64,000 bases of DNA from Streptomyces violaceoruber (lineage in GTDB: Bacteria; Actinomycetota; Actinomycetes; Streptomycetales; Streptomycetaceae): the NCBI RefSeq assembly GCF_033406955.1, contig NZ_CP137734.1, forward strand, positions 2,542,001 to 2,606,000, written 5' to 3'. The position numbers and the translations under genes are program-made. The notes under the pieces were generated by a model. It was given only the letters and a program-made list of their open reading frames with translations, did not search any database and was not told the DNA's origin. This document shows positions 49,790 through 61,036 of the stretch, piece by piece. Each line of letters opens with the position of its first letter. Position 1 is the first letter of the stretch.

Positions 49790-50458
49790 TCACCCCGTGA
49801 AGGCGATCCGCCGCAGGGTGTCGGCCGCCGCCCGGTCGAGGACGACCGCCGAGGAGCAGCCCGCGGGCAGGGTGCCTTCGGTCACCGCGCGCAGCAGGCG
49901 GGAGTTGGCCGCGCGGTGCCGCAGGAACGCGTACCGCGAGACGCCCCGGCCGCGCTCGCGCTGGCCGGCCAGGGCCTCGCCGGGAGCGACGTCGAGGAGC
50001 AGCAGGTGCAGGGTGCCGTCCCGGCGGCGGGCCTCGCGGGCCAGCCAGCCGCGCACCCAGGCCTGGGTGCCGCAGTCGTGCACGACGACGCCCTCGCCGG
50101 AGCGCAGCGCGCGGCGCAGTCCGGCGTAGTGGGCGAGGCGGACGAAGGGGCGGTAGAGCGTGTACGGCAGGAGGCGCGGCACTCGGCGGTCCCAGCGGTC
50201 GCGGGTGTCCTGGGAGTCGATGCGGCCGCCGCGCACGGTGCGCCGCATCAGCGTGGACTTGCCGCTGCCGGGCAGGCCGGTGATCACCACCAGGTCCCGG
50301 GGTCCGAAGAGCAGGGCGTGCGGGCTGCGGCCGTCGCGGTCCCTCAGGTCGCGGACGACGGGTGCGGTCAGTGGGGCGCATGCCTCGGGTGCCGGGGCGG
50401 CCGGCTGCTTGGGCAGCGCGAGTCCCGAGGTCGTGGCGTACGCCGTGGTCCTGTTCAC
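49790..50458 (-). CDS. P-loop ATP-binding protein (AAA_33/zeta-kinase-like)
   Basis: 222 residues from GTG 50458 with GGAGG eight bases upstream. Walker A GLPGSGKST near residue 61, Asp-rich second strand VVVHDCGTQAWVRG near 132 and an LLLLDVAPGEALAGQRERGRG segment typical of small nucleotide or polynucleotide kinases (P-loop kinase fold with lid arginines). Substrate unknown. Divergent from the glycine riboswitch operon, with about 180 bases between. Confidence 0.8.
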   Translation of the reverse strand: MNRTTAYATTSGLALPKQPAAPAPEACAPLTAPVVRDLRDRDGRSPHALLFGPRDLVVITGLPGSGKSTLMRRTVRGGRIDSQDTRDRWDRRVPRLLPYTLYRPFVRLAHYAGLRRALRSGEGVVVHDCGTQAWVRGWLAREARRRDGTLHLLLLDVAPGEALAGQRERGRGVSRYAFLRHRAANSRLLRAVTEGTLPAGCSSAVVLDRAAADTLRRIAFTG

Positions 50459-50640
50459 CGTGATCGTCCTCCCCTGGGGCGGTACACGAGTACCTCCCCG
50501 TCGAGTGTAAAGAGAAGGTAATGCGCGGGTCTCGCGTTTTCGTTCGCTTACTGCCACAAGCCGGTTACAGATCACGGTCTGCCACGGATCGCCCGGGCGT
50601 GCAATGATGGCGGCGCCAACTGCATACCGGCCGTTTGAAT

Positions 50641-50848
50641 CCGCGCGGGAGAGTCCCCGGCCGCGCCGGGGCGCCGAAGGAGCAAGTCCCTCCCTTGAAT
50701 CTCTCAGGCACCGTTACCGCGCGGGCGAGGCACATCTGAAAAGCGGACCGCCCCCGACGGCGGTCCCACCCAAGGTGCAAGCCCTGATCGCCGTACTCCG
50801 GTGGCCGTGGCGAACCTCTCAGGTTCCGATGACAGATGGGGAGGACCG
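50641..50848 (+). ncRNA. Tandem glycine riboswitch upstream of gcvT
   Basis: Two aptamers in series. Aptamer 1 (about 50641-50750): GGGAGAG, then GGCGCCGAAGGAGCAAG (50670-50686), then GAATCTCTCAGGCA. Aptamer 2 (about 50755-50848): CCACCCAAGGTGCAAGCCC, then GCGAACCTCTCAGGTTCCGATGACAGATGGGG. These are the conserved cores of the glycine (gcvT) motif. Glycine binding is expected to switch on the operon. No terminator was found after aptamer 2; the short GGGGAGG/CCTCGCCCC pairing at 50838-50857 near the start suggests control of translation start. Confidence 0.92.
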
Positions 50849-50884
50849 ACCTCGCCCCGTCCTGTCCTGGGAGACGACCGACCG

Positions 50885-52003
<1,119 letters not shown>

Positions 52004-52129
52004 ACAGAAGCAGACAGTGGACACGGGGCGCCGCCCCTCCGCGGCAGCCCCCGGGTCACGCGAGTCACTCATCCCTCCCTCGTCACCCCCTTCACCAGCC
52101 ACTTCCTCGCGTACAGGAGAATTCAGGCC

Positions 52130-52507
52130 ATGAGCAACCCCCAGCAGCTGCGCTACAGCAAGGAGCACGAGTGGCTGTCGGGCGCCGAGGACGGCGTCTC
52201 GACGGTCGGCATCACGGAGCACGCGGCCAACGCGCTCGGTGACGTCGTCTTCGTGCAGCTCCCCGAGGTCGGCGACTCGGTGACCGCGGGCGAGACCTGC
52301 GGCGAACTGGAGTCGACCAAGTCCGTCTCCGACCTGTACTCCCCCGTCTCCGGTGAGATCACCGAGGTCAACGAGGACGTCGTCAACGACCCGTCGCTGG
52401 TGAACAGCGCCCCCTTCGAGGGCGGCTGGCTGTTCAAGGTGCGGGTCACGGACGAGCCGGCCGACCTGCTCTCCGCCGACGAGTACACCGCCTTCGCCGG
52501 CGCCTGA
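52130..52507 (+). CDS. gcvH: Glycine cleavage H protein
   Basis: Lipoylated carrier protein shuttling the aminomethyl group between P, T and L proteins. 125 residues; lipoyl Lys is residue 64 in [21 protein letters not shown] lies upstream of the ATG. 126 bases separate it from gcvT, containing only C-rich sequence. The partner gcvP is not in this window. Confidence 0.97.
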   Translation: MSNPQQLRYSKEHEWLSGAEDGVSTVGITEHAANALGDVVFVQLPEVGDSVTAGETCGELESTKSVSDLYSPVSGEITEVNEDVVNDPSLVNSAPFEGGWLFKVRVTDEPADLLSADEYTAFAGA

Positions 52508-52521
52508 GGAGTCACGATCGC

Positions 52522-53784
52522 ATGTCGCTTCTGAACACACCCCTGCACGAGCTGGACCCGGACGTCGCCGCCGCCGTCGACGCCGAGCTGGACCGCCAGC
52601 AGTCCACCCTCGAGATGATCGCGTCGGAGAACTTCGCCCCGGTCGCGGTCATGGAGGCCCAGGGCTCGGTCCTCACCAACAAGTACGCCGAGGGCTACCC
52701 CGGCCGCCGCTACTACGGCGGCTGCGAGCACGTCGACGTGATCGAGCAGATCGCCATCGACCGGGTCAAGGCGCTCTTCGGCGCCGAGCACGCCAACGTG
52801 CAGCCGCACTCGGGCGCCCAGGCCAACGCGGCCGCGATGTTCGCGCTGCTCAAGCCCGGCGACACGATCATGGGTCTGAACCTCGCCCACGGCGGGCACC
52901 TGACCCACGGCATGAAGATCAACTTCTCCGGCAAGCTCTACAACGTGGTCCCCTACCACGTCGGCGACGACGGCCAGGTCGACATGGCCGAGGTGGAGCG
53001 CCTGGCCAAGGAGACCAAGCCGAAGCTGATCGTGGCGGGCTGGTCGGCCTACCCGCGTCAGCTGGACTTCGCCGCGTTCCGCAAGGTCGCGGACGAGGTC
53101 GGCGCGTACCTGATGGTCGACATGGCGCACTTCGCCGGTCTGGTCGCGGCGGGCCTGCACCCGAACCCGGTCCCGCACGCCCACGTCGTCACCACGACCA
53201 CCCACAAGACGCTGGGCGGTCCGCGCGGCGGTGTGATCCTCTCCACGGCCGAGCTGGCCAAGAAGATCAACTCCGCCGTCTTCCCCGGTCAGCAGGGTGG
53301 CCCGCTGGAGCACGTGGTGGCCGCCAAGGCCGTCGCCTTCAAGGTCGCCGCGAGCGAGGACTTCAAGGAGCGCCAGGGCCGTACGCTGGAGGGTGCCCGC
53401 ATCCTGGCCGAGCGCCTGGTGCGGGACGACGCGAAGGCCGCGGGCGTCTCCGTCCTGACCGGCGGCACGGACGTCCACCTGGTCCTGGTGGACCTGCGCG
53501 ACTCCGAGCTGGACGGACAGCAGGCCGAGGACCGCCTCCACGAGGTCGGCATCACGGTCAACCGCAACGCCGTCCCGAACGACCCGCGCCCGCCGATGGT
53601 GACCTCCGGTCTGCGCATCGGTACGCCGGCCCTGGCGACCCGCGGCTTCACCGCCGAGGACTTCGCCGAGGTCGCGGACGTGATCGCCGAGGCGCTGAAG
53701 CCGTCCTACGACGCGGAGGCCCTCAAGGCCCGGGTGAAGACCCTGGCCGACAAGCACCCGCTGTACCCGGGTCTGAACAAGTAG
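52522..53784 (+). CDS. glyA: Serine hydroxymethyltransferase
   Basis: PLP enzyme interconverting glycine + methylene-tetrahydrofolate with serine. 420 residues. PLP Lys in [14 protein letters not shown] (near 229), tetrahydrofolate-binding opening [17 protein letters not shown], and [12 protein letters not shown]. Begins 14 bases after gcvH stops. With the cleavage system it converts two glycines to one serine. Confidence 0.97.
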   Translation: MSLLNTPLHELDPDVAAAVDAELDRQQSTLEMIASENFAPVAVMEAQGSVLTNKYAEGYPGRRYYGGCEHVDVIEQIAIDRVKALFGAEHANVQPHSGAQANAAAMFALLKPGDTIMGLNLAHGGHLTHGMKINFSGKLYNVVPYHVGDDGQVDMAEVERLAKETKPKLIVAGWSAYPRQLDFAAFRKVADEVGAYLMVDMAHFAGLVAAGLHPNPVPHAHVVTTTTHKTLGGPRGGVILSTAELAKKINSAVFPGQQGGPLEHVVAAKAVAFKVAASEDFKERQGRTLEGARILAERLVRDDAKAAGVSVLTGGTDVHLVLVDLRDSELDGQQAEDRLHEVGITVNRNAVPNDPRPPMVTSGLRIGTPALATRGFTAEDFAEVADVIAEALKPSYDAEALKARVKTLADKHPLYPGLNK

Positions 53785-53793
53785 ACACCACAC

Positions 53794-53845
53794 CTCCGGG
53801 TGGGGCGCCGCGTCCGCCACAAGCGGCCCGTCGCCCCACCCGGAG
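53794..53845 (+). terminator. Hairpin between glyA and sdaA
   Basis: Fourteen-base stem CTCCGGGTGGGGCG (53794-53807) with CGCCCCACCCGGAG (53832-53845) and a 24-base loop. Starts 9 bases after glyA; probably a terminator or attenuator that lowers sdaA relative to glyA. Confidence 0.7.
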
Positions 53846-53885
53846 TGCCCCACCCTCTGCACCACCCCCGTTCTGAGGAGTCCCC

Positions 53886-55253
<1,368 letters not shown>

Positions 55254-55277
55254 GCGGCGCCCCGGGTCGGAGAGGAG

Positions 55278-55304
55278 GCGGGTGTCTCACATCGTGACAC
55301 CCGC
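55278..55304 (+). terminator. Terminator after sdaA
   Basis: GCGGGTG (55278-55284) and following bases pair with CACCCGC (55298-55304), an imperfect stem with TC bulged, followed by TTTCC. Lies 24 bases past sdaA. Confidence 0.55.
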
Positions 55305-55369
55305 TTTCCGAAAAGCAAGACGGCTGAGATCGTTGCGGAGTACATGTTTCGCACGTGAAAGATCTGGCC

Positions 55370-56788
55370 ATGCCCGCACCAGCTTCCGTCCCCGCACCGC
55401 AGACGCCGGTCAATCCCCGGTCGCGGGTCCTCGTCGCCAGCCTCATGGGGACGACGATCGAGTTCTACGACTTCTACATCTACGCGACCGCCGCCGTCCT
55501 CGTCTTCCCGAAGCTCTTCTTCCCGAGCAGTGACCCCACCACGGCGCTGCTGTCGTCGTTCGCGGTCTTCGGCGCCGCGATGGTCGCCCGGCCGATCGGC
55601 GCCGTCTTCTTCGGGCACCTCGGTGACCGGCTCGGCCGCAAGAAGACGCTGGTCGTCTCGCTGCTCACCATGGGCATCGCCACCTTCCTCATCGGCGCAC
55701 TGCCCACCTACGCGCAGGCCGGCTGGGTCGCCACCGCGCTGCTCGTGCTGATGCGGCTCGCCCAGGGCTTCGCGCTCGGCGGCGAGTGGAGCGGGGCCGC
55801 GCTGGTCGCGACCGAGAACGCGCCCCGCGGCAAGCGGGCCCTGTGGGGGACCTTCCCCCAACTCGGCGCGCCGCTCGGCTTCATCATCGGCAACGGCCTG
55901 TTCCTGATCATCGGGGCGCTGCTGCCCTCCGAGAGCGGTGCCGACCCCACGCAGCCGTCCGAGGCCTTCGCGAACTGGGGCTGGCGCATCCCGTTCCTGT
56001 TCTCCGCCGTGATGGTCGCGATCGGCCTGTGGGTGCGCTCACGGCTCGTCGAGTCGACGGTGTTCACCCGGACCCGCGAGGCCGGGAAGGTGCGGAAGCT
56101 TCCGCTGGCCACCGTGGTCCAGGGCCACTGGAAGCAGCTGGTCCTGGGCACGTTCATCATGCTGGCGACGTACGTGCTCTTCTACCTCATGACCACGTTC
56201 TCGCTGAGCTACGGGCGCGCCGCCAAGGACGCCGACGTGCCGGGACTGGGCTACAGCTACACCACGTTCGTCCTGATGATGATCTTCGGCGTGCTGTTCT
56301 TCGCCGTGTTCACCCTGGTCTCCGGCCCGCTCGCCGACCGGTACGGACGCCGCGCCACCCTGGTCTGGATCACCGTCGCCATCGTGGTCTTCGGGCTGCT
56401 CTGGGTGCCGCTGATCGACATGGGCACGCTCGGCGTGGTGCTCTGGCTGGTGCTCGGCTTCACGCTGATGGGCATGACCTTCGGCCCGATGGGCGCCCTG
56501 CTGCCGGAGCTGTTCCCGACGAGTGTGCGCTACACCGGGTCGGGCATCTCGTACAACGTCAGCTCGATCCTCGGCGCGGCCGTCGCCCCCTTCATAGCGG
56601 TGGCGCTGTGGGAGGCCGGTGACGGGTCGCCGTGGCTGGTCGGCGTGTACCTCTCGGCGATGGCCGTGCTGACGCTGGCCGCCCTCCTGCTCTCCAAGGA
56701 GACCAAGGACGTCTCCCTGGAGGAGCAGGGGTCCGCACCCGCCGGCGAGGACCCCCGGACGGCCGCGGCGACGTCGTCCGTGTCCTGA
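55370..56788 (+). CDS. MHS-family MFS metabolite:H+ symporter
   Basis: Twelve-helix importer of the metabolite:H+ symporter branch (ShiA/ProP/KgtP-like), 472 residues from ATG 55370 (GTG 55355 adds five). Family hallmarks: MGTTIEFYDFYIYATAAVLVFPKLFFP in helix 1, FGHLGDRLGRKKTL loop 2-3 motif, RLAQGFALGGEWSGAA, and GPLADRYGRRATL in the second half. Substrates of the family are organic acids, betaines or shikimate; not assignable here. Not clearly part of the glycine operon because a hairpin intervenes. Confidence 0.9.
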   Translation: MPAPASVPAPQTPVNPRSRVLVASLMGTTIEFYDFYIYATAAVLVFPKLFFPSSDPTTALLSSFAVFGAAMVARPIGAVFFGHLGDRLGRKKTLVVSLLTMGIATFLIGALPTYAQAGWVATALLVLMRLAQGFALGGEWSGAALVATENAPRGKRALWGTFPQLGAPLGFIIGNGLFLIIGALLPSESGADPTQPSEAFANWGWRIPFLFSAVMVAIGLWVRSRLVESTVFTRTREAGKVRKLPLATVVQGHWKQLVLGTFIMLATYVLFYLMTTFSLSYGRAAKDADVPGLGYSYTTFVLMMIFGVLFFAVFTLVSGPLADRYGRRATLVWITVAIVVFGLLWVPLIDMGTLGVVLWLVLGFTLMGMTFGPMGALLPELFPTSVRYTGSGISYNVSSILGAAVAPFIAVALWEAGDGSPWLVGVYLSAMAVLTLAALLLSKETKDVSLEEQGSAPAGEDPRTAAATSSVS

Positions 56789-56842
56789 TCCAGGGGCCGC
56801 ACGGGGCCCGCACGGGGTCCGCGCCGGACTGGCTCCCGCGGC

Positions 56843-57577
56843 TCAGATGCCGCAGTTGGGTGCCGACCAGTACGGCGACGGGTCGAAGGCCACGTGGGTG
56901 TGGTCGTTGTGGCCGGGGTAGCCCGGGCCGAGGATCTCCGAGAAGCCGTGGGTCCTGGCCTGCTGGGCGAGCCGGCAGAAGCTGGGCGAGCCGGTGAGGT
57001 CGGCGGCGTCGCCGTAGAGGTGGCGGCTGGTGGACGAGCCGCCCACCGCGCTGTTGCAGGCGCGGGAGCGGAAGCCGCTGGAGATGGTGATCGGCACGTC
57101 GCCGAGGGCGTGCCGCATGGCCTCCAGCTTCCACATGGTCTTCAGCGCGTTCGACTTGGCGGTGGCGGCGGAGACCGCGCCGCCCGACCAGTCCGAGTTG
57201 CACTTGTTGAGCTCGGCGTAGGTGAAGTGGACGGGCGTGCAGTCCGCGTCCTGGAGCGCGTAGATCTTGCTGAAGGTCGCGGGGCCGGCGACGCCGTCCG
57301 CGCCCAGCCCGTAGGCCGCCTGGAACTTCTTGACGGCGGCGGCGGTCCTGGCACCGTACTGGCCGTCGTAGGAGAGCCGTTCGCCGGAGGTGACCCAGCC
57401 GGCGACACGGATCTGGAGCTGCGTCACGTCGCTGCCGGAGGATCCCTGGGAGAGGGTGCGGTTCCAGGTGTAGCAGGAGTCGGCGTGCGCGGCGCCGGCG
57501 GTGGCGCCCACCCCGACCACCGCTCCGGCCATGAGCATGACAAATGAGAGAAGGAGACGTGACACACGTCTGAACAT
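56843..57577 (-). CDS. Secreted zinc D-Ala-D-Ala carboxypeptidase with peptidoglycan-binding domain
   Basis: 244 residues. Signal peptide MFRRVSRLLLSFVMLMAGAV...AHA (about 32). PG_binding_1 domain (SGSDVTQLQIRVAGWVTSGERLSYDGQYGARTAAAVKKFQ, ~48-100), then a peptidase M15A domain resembling the S. albus G DD-peptidase, with zinc ligands in SRHLYGDAADLTG (His and Asp) and HNDHTHVAF (His-x-His). Cleaves the terminal D-Ala of peptidoglycan stem peptides outside the cell. GGGAGG before ATG. Divergent from the GH25 gene; the 180-base gap holds both promoters. Confidence 0.9.
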   Translation of the reverse strand: MFRRVSRLLLSFVMLMAGAVVGVGATAGAAHADSCYTWNRTLSQGSSGSDVTQLQIRVAGWVTSGERLSYDGQYGARTAAAVKKFQAAYGLGADGVAGPATFSKIYALQDADCTPVHFTYAELNKCNSDWSGGAVSAATAKSNALKTMWKLEAMRHALGDVPITISSGFRSRACNSAVGGSSTSRHLYGDAADLTGSPSFCRLAQQARTHGFSEILGPGYPGHNDHTHVAFDPSPYWSAPNCGI

Positions 57578-57757
57578 CCCGGCCTCCCGACCGTCGAGTC
57601 GTCCTTCGAACCGGAGCCCAGCGTGCGGCACCGCGCTACGCGCGTCAATGGCGCCCCGGCGAAGCGAAGTCGACGTTTCCGCTTCCGACGGGGATCGCCC
57701 GTGCCATCGTGGGGAATAACCAACTCCCGTCCCCCCACAGCCCCTCAGGGAGGCCCC

Positions 57758-58315
57758 ATGCTGCGTGGCATCGACGTCAGCGCGTACCAGTCCGCCAACT
57801 ACGACACGGACGGCCTCTCCTTCGTCTTCGTGAAGGCGACGGAGGGCCGTTCGTACGTCAACCCCAAACTCGCGGCCCAGACGGAGCGGGCCCGCGACGC
57901 CGGACTCGTCGTCGGCTTCTACCACTTCCTGTGGCCGGGCAACCTCACCGCCCAGGCCGAGTACTTCGTCTCCAAGGCCCCGGACCGCAAGGGCGACGTC
58001 CTCGCCGTCGACTGGGAGACGAACGGCGAGGGCACCCATCCGAGCAACGCGGAGAAGGACAGCTTCATCCGGCGGCTGAAGACGCTGCGGCCGGACAACC
58101 GGGTCGTCCTCTACTGCAACCGGAACTTCTGGTTGAACGTCGACACCACCTCGTACGCCGGTGACGGGCTCTGGATCGCCGACTACGTCTCGGCGGGCAA
58201 GCCGCGCATCCAGGCCAAGTGGCGCTTCCACCAGTACACCGACGACCCGGTCGACACCAACGTGGCGGACTTCGCGAGCAAGGCCGCACTGAAGGAGTGG
58301 GCCCAGAGCGCCTGA
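57758..58315 (+). CDS. GH25 muramidase-like protein without signal peptide
   Basis: 185 residues of a bare GH25 (Chalaropsis-type lysozyme) barrel: LRGIDVSAYQ with the catalytic Asp near residue 6, FVFVKATEGRSYVNP, GFYHFLWPG and the catalytic DWE motif in VLAVDWETNGEG near 87. Begins directly with the catalytic domain; AGGGAGG lies 4 bases before the ATG and no export signal is seen, even in the longer frame. Expected to cut N-acetylmuramyl links in peptidoglycan; how it would reach the wall is unclear. Convergent with the F420-type reductase gene (8 bases apart). Confidence 0.87.
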   Translation: MLRGIDVSAYQSANYDTDGLSFVFVKATEGRSYVNPKLAAQTERARDAGLVVGFYHFLWPGNLTAQAEYFVSKAPDRKGDVLAVDWETNGEGTHPSNAEKDSFIRRLKTLRPDNRVVLYCNRNFWLNVDTTSYAGDGLWIADYVSAGKPRIQAKWRFHQYTDDPVDTNVADFASKAALKEWAQSA

Positions 58316-58323
58316 GGGCGGGG

Positions 58324-58986
58324 TCAGCCCCGGAAGGCCGCGGGCCGCTCCCGGGGCGCCTCCGCCAGCGCCTTGACGACGCCGTCGACGCCCTCGCGCA
58401 GGCCGTAGACCGGGGTGTCCGGCTGCTGGCGCCAGGAGTCGTCGATGCCGCCGGCGTCGACGGTGTCGAAGCCCAGCTCGTCGATCAGGGCGCGGACCTT
58501 CGCCTTGGCCGCCTCGTCGTCGCCGGCCACCGGGAGCGCCATGCGGTCGGGCGCGCCGGCCGGACGGGGGCGGTCGAGGATGTCCTGGGCGTAGGTGCCG
58601 TTGAAGGCTTTGATCACCGGGTGGCCGAGGTGGCGTTCGGTCCAGCGGCTCTCGGTGAGGCCCTCGTCCTCGATGCCCGCGATCCTGCCGTCCCGCTGCT
58701 GCGGGTAGTAGTTGCCGGTGTCGATGACCGCGACGCCCTCGGCCGCGCCGTCCAGGACGCCGGACGGCAGGTCCGGGACCCGCTTCAGCGGGACGGTGAC
58801 GACCACGATCTCGGCGCCCCGCGCCGCCTCCTCCACCGCTACCGGGGTGGCGCCGGTCTCCTCGGCCAGTGCGCCGAGCGTGTGCGGCCCGCGCGAGTTG
58901 GCGACGGAGACGTCGTGTCCGAGTGCGGTGAGCCGCCGGGTGAGGTTGCCGCCGATGTTGCCCGCGCCGATGATGCCGATCTTCAT
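58324..58986 (-). CDS. NADP/F420-dependent oxidoreductase-like Rossmann protein
   Basis: 220 residues; opening MKIGIIGAGNIGGNLTRRLTALGHDVSVANSRGP is the NADP-binding fold of the F420-dependent NADP oxidoreductase (Fno)/ProC-like family, with NSRGP binding the 2'-phosphate. VIKAFNGTYAQDIL and LPVAGDDEAAKAKVRALIDELGFD follow family pattern. May exchange hydride between F420 and NADP or reduce an unknown substrate. ATG is the only good start. Confidence 0.82.
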   Translation of the reverse strand: MKIGIIGAGNIGGNLTRRLTALGHDVSVANSRGPHTLGALAEETGATPVAVEEAARGAEIVVVTVPLKRVPDLPSGVLDGAAEGVAVIDTGNYYPQQRDGRIAGIEDEGLTESRWTERHLGHPVIKAFNGTYAQDILDRPRPAGAPDRMALPVAGDDEAAKAKVRALIDELGFDTVDAGGIDDSWRQQPDTPVYGLREGVDGVVKALAEAPRERPAAFRG

Positions 58987-59114
58987 GATGCTGACTCGCC
59001 TGGCCTTTCGGAGGTCGTGTCCTGCCGTTGAGCAGCAGCAACCTCCGGGCCGGGCGGGCTATTCCGCCGCCGTCCGGCTTTCACTCCTCCGCAGCAACGT
59101 GCCCGGACGGCGAA

Positions 59115-59146
59115 GGGGCGCCCGCCGGGTGACCGCCGGGCGCCCC
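59115..59146 (-). terminator. Terminator of the EF-hand gene
   Basis: GGGGCGCCCG (59115-59124) pairs with CGGGCGCCCC (59137-59146), 11 bases past the gene's stop. Confidence 0.65.
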
Positions 59147-59157
59147 GCACCGTGCCG

Positions 59158-59370
59158 TCACTTGTTCAGGTGGGCCCAGAACTCGTCGAACGACAGCTGC
59201 TTGTCGCCGTCGAGGTCGCGGCCGGCGATGATCGCCTCGGCCACCGACTCGGTGACGTTCCAGTCGCCGCCCTGGGCGAGCGCGGTCTTGAACTCGGCCG
59301 CGGTGATGAGGCCGTCACCGTCCGTGTCGATCCGCTCGAACTGCTTGCGTGCTTCCTCGATGTCGGCCAC
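59158..59370 (-). CDS. Two-EF-hand calcium-binding protein
   Basis: Seventy residues from GTG 59370 (GAGGGG upstream). Two calmodulin-like loops: DTDGDGLITAAE (near 15) and DLDGDKQLSFDE (near 52), both with acidic residues at positions 1, 3, 5 and Glu at 12, so both should bind calcium. By position it corresponds to S. coelicolor SCO5464, which I recall being called CabB; this was not checked. Target unknown. The longer frame (to 59403) adds 11 non-conserved residues. Confidence 0.9.
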   Translation of the reverse strand: MADIEEARKQFERIDTDGDGLITAAEFKTALAQGGDWNVTESVAEAIIAGRDLDGDKQLSFDEFWAHLNK

Positions 59371-59418
59371 CGGTCCGCCCCTCGTTCCGTGCATTGGGTC
59401 CATCTGACGCAGGTCAGA

Positions 59419-60333
59419 TTAACCGGCCTTCCGAGCGCTCAGTGCGGCGACCACCCACCTGAACTGGTCCTCGTGCGCGGAGGGTGGCTCCAGGCCGTTC
59501 ACGATCGCCGACAGTTCCCGGTAGCGGGCGAGCCGGACGTTGGCCACCGCGGTGAGGCGTTCCAGCACGACGGCCGGGTCGGCGTCGCCGATCAGCGTGC
59601 GCACGATGCCGGCGGCCCGGGGCGAGTCCGGTGCGACGCCCTCGCGCAGCGCGCCGCCCGCGAGCCGCACCAGGCGGCTCATGAACCAGAGCGAGGAGCC
59701 CGCGGGGACGTCCGGCCCCCGGTCCGCCGCGTTGAACTCGATCATCCGGCGCATCGTGACCCGGAACTCCGGGTCCTGGATCAGCTCGGCCAGTTCCACC
59801 CAGGCGTCCACCTGCTCCGCCGTGGGGTCGTCGGGCAGGTCGGCCGCGGCGAAGCGCAGGCGGGTGCGGATGTCGGGGTCCGCGGTGTCGATGCCGGCGA
59901 AGACCTCGGCCATGAAGTCCTCGATGATCCGGCGGCGTTCGGTGGTGGACAGTCGTGCCAGCTTGTTCATCAGCGTCGTCTCCTCGGCGGTCGAACCGCG
60001 TCGCGCCACGGTCGACAGCACGGCCCGGGTCACCCTCAGCGCGGCGATCTGCGCGTCCAGCGCGCTCACGTGCGCCGCCGCGACCTGGGCGACGGTGGTC
60101 TCGCCGGCCAGCACACGGCGTACGGCGTCCAGGCCGAGGCCCAGTTCGCGCAGGGTGCGGATCAGCTCCAGGCGGGCGACGGACGCGGCGTCGTAGAGCC
60201 GGTAGCCGCCCGCGGAGCGGGCGTGCGGGGGCAGGGCGCCCTCGTCGGACCAGTAGCGGATGGTGCGCACCGTGAGGCCGGTGGTGCGGGCCAGTTCGCC
60301 GATGGTCATGAGGCCGGTGCCGTCGTCGGTCAT
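59419..60333 (-). CDS. MerR family transcriptional regulator
   Basis: 304 residues. N-terminal winged helix MTIGELARTTGLTVRTIRYWSDEGALPPHARSAGGYRLYD, the MerR signature, followed by a dimerising coiled coil and a long (~190) helical effector domain of unknown ligand (TipA-like size class but not TipAS). No cysteines suitable for metal sensing in the usual place. Divergent from an acetyltransferase gene with 48 bases between starts; the promoter described separately implies leaderless, autoregulated expression. Confidence 0.87.
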   Translation of the reverse strand: MTDDGTGLMTIGELARTTGLTVRTIRYWSDEGALPPHARSAGGYRLYDAASVARLELIRTLRELGLGLDAVRRVLAGETTVAQVAAAHVSALDAQIAALRVTRAVLSTVARRGSTAEETTLMNKLARLSTTERRRIIEDFMAEVFAGIDTADPDIRTRLRFAAADLPDDPTAEQVDAWVELAELIQDPEFRVTMRRMIEFNAADRGPDVPAGSSLWFMSRLVRLAGGALREGVAPDSPRAAGIVRTLIGDADPAVVLERLTAVANVRLARYRELSAIVNGLEPPSAHEDQFRWVVAALSARKAG

Positions 60334-60340
60334 GTCTGGG

Positions 60341-60371
60341 AGTGTGGGCCTTCCAGTGGGTGGAGACTCAA
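60341..60371 (-). promoter_or_regulatory. MerR-type promoter with 19-bp spacer
   Basis: Minus strand TTGAGT (60366-60371) and CACACT (60341-60346) are exactly 19 bases apart. The spacer carries the dyad CTCCA-CCCAC-TGGAAG. Over-long 19-base spacers with a centred dyad are the hallmark of MerR-controlled promoters. Predicted start is about 2 bases before the MerR ATG. Confidence 0.5.
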
Positions 60372-60381
60372 GGAGCGCGGT

Positions 60382-61020
60382 GTGGCGGAGAGCCTGCGGG
60401 AGATTCTGGACGCGGCGGCGCGGGGCGTGTTCCCCGCGGCGGACGGCGGCACGAGCGTCGTGCCGCAGTTCGGCGGCCGGGACGCGGGGATCATCGCCTT
60501 CACGGCGCACTCGGTGGTCTTCACCGACGAGGACGAGGGATGGGTACGCAGGACGCTGGCGTCGCTGGGCTGCGATCCCCTCGCCGCGACGATGAACGCC
60601 CGGTTCCTGGCGGCCTTCGCCGAGCGCACGGGCCGGGCGACGGACACGATCGACGTGCTGCTGACCGGGGCGCCGCTGCCCGGACGCCCGGAGGGGGCGC
60701 TGGAGGAGGTCGCCGATCCTGGGCATCCCCGGGTGGTCGCGGCCCGGCGGCGGCGCGACGGGGTGCGGGTGTGGGCGGCGGACGGCGGGGTGCTGGTGCT
60801 GGGCCGCGGGGTCGGCGGGCGGCTGGAGGTCGCCGTGGAGGTGGCGGAGGGCGCCCGGCACCGGGGGCTGGGGCGGCGGCTGGTGACGGCGGCGCGGCAG
60901 CTGGCCGGGGGTGAGGTGGTCTGGGCGCAGGTTTCGGCGGGGAACGCCCGCAGTCTGCGGGCGTTCCAGGCGGCGGGTTACCGGCCGGTGGGCTCGGAGG
61001 CGCTGTTCCTGCGCCCCTGA
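60382..61020 (+). CDS. GNAT acetyltransferase
   Basis: 212 residues from GTG 60382 with AAGGAG six bases upstream. The N-terminal ~110 residues form an unassigned domain (VVPQFGGRDAGIIAFTAHSVVF), the C-terminal half is a GNAT core with acetyl-CoA loop EGARHRGLGRRLVTAARQLAGG (near 158) and NARSLRAFQAAGYRPVGSE. Substrate unknown. Sits opposite the MerR gene and may be under its control. Confidence 0.8.
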   Translation: MAESLREILDAAARGVFPAADGGTSVVPQFGGRDAGIIAFTAHSVVFTDEDEGWVRRTLASLGCDPLAATMNARFLAAFAERTGRATDTIDVLLTGAPLPGRPEGALEEVADPGHPRVVAARRRRDGVRVWAADGGVLVLGRGVGGRLEVAVEVAEGARHRGLGRRLVTAARQLAGGEVVWAQVSAGNARSLRAFQAAGYRPVGSEALFLRP

Positions 61021-61036
61021 GCCAGGACGGCCGGTG

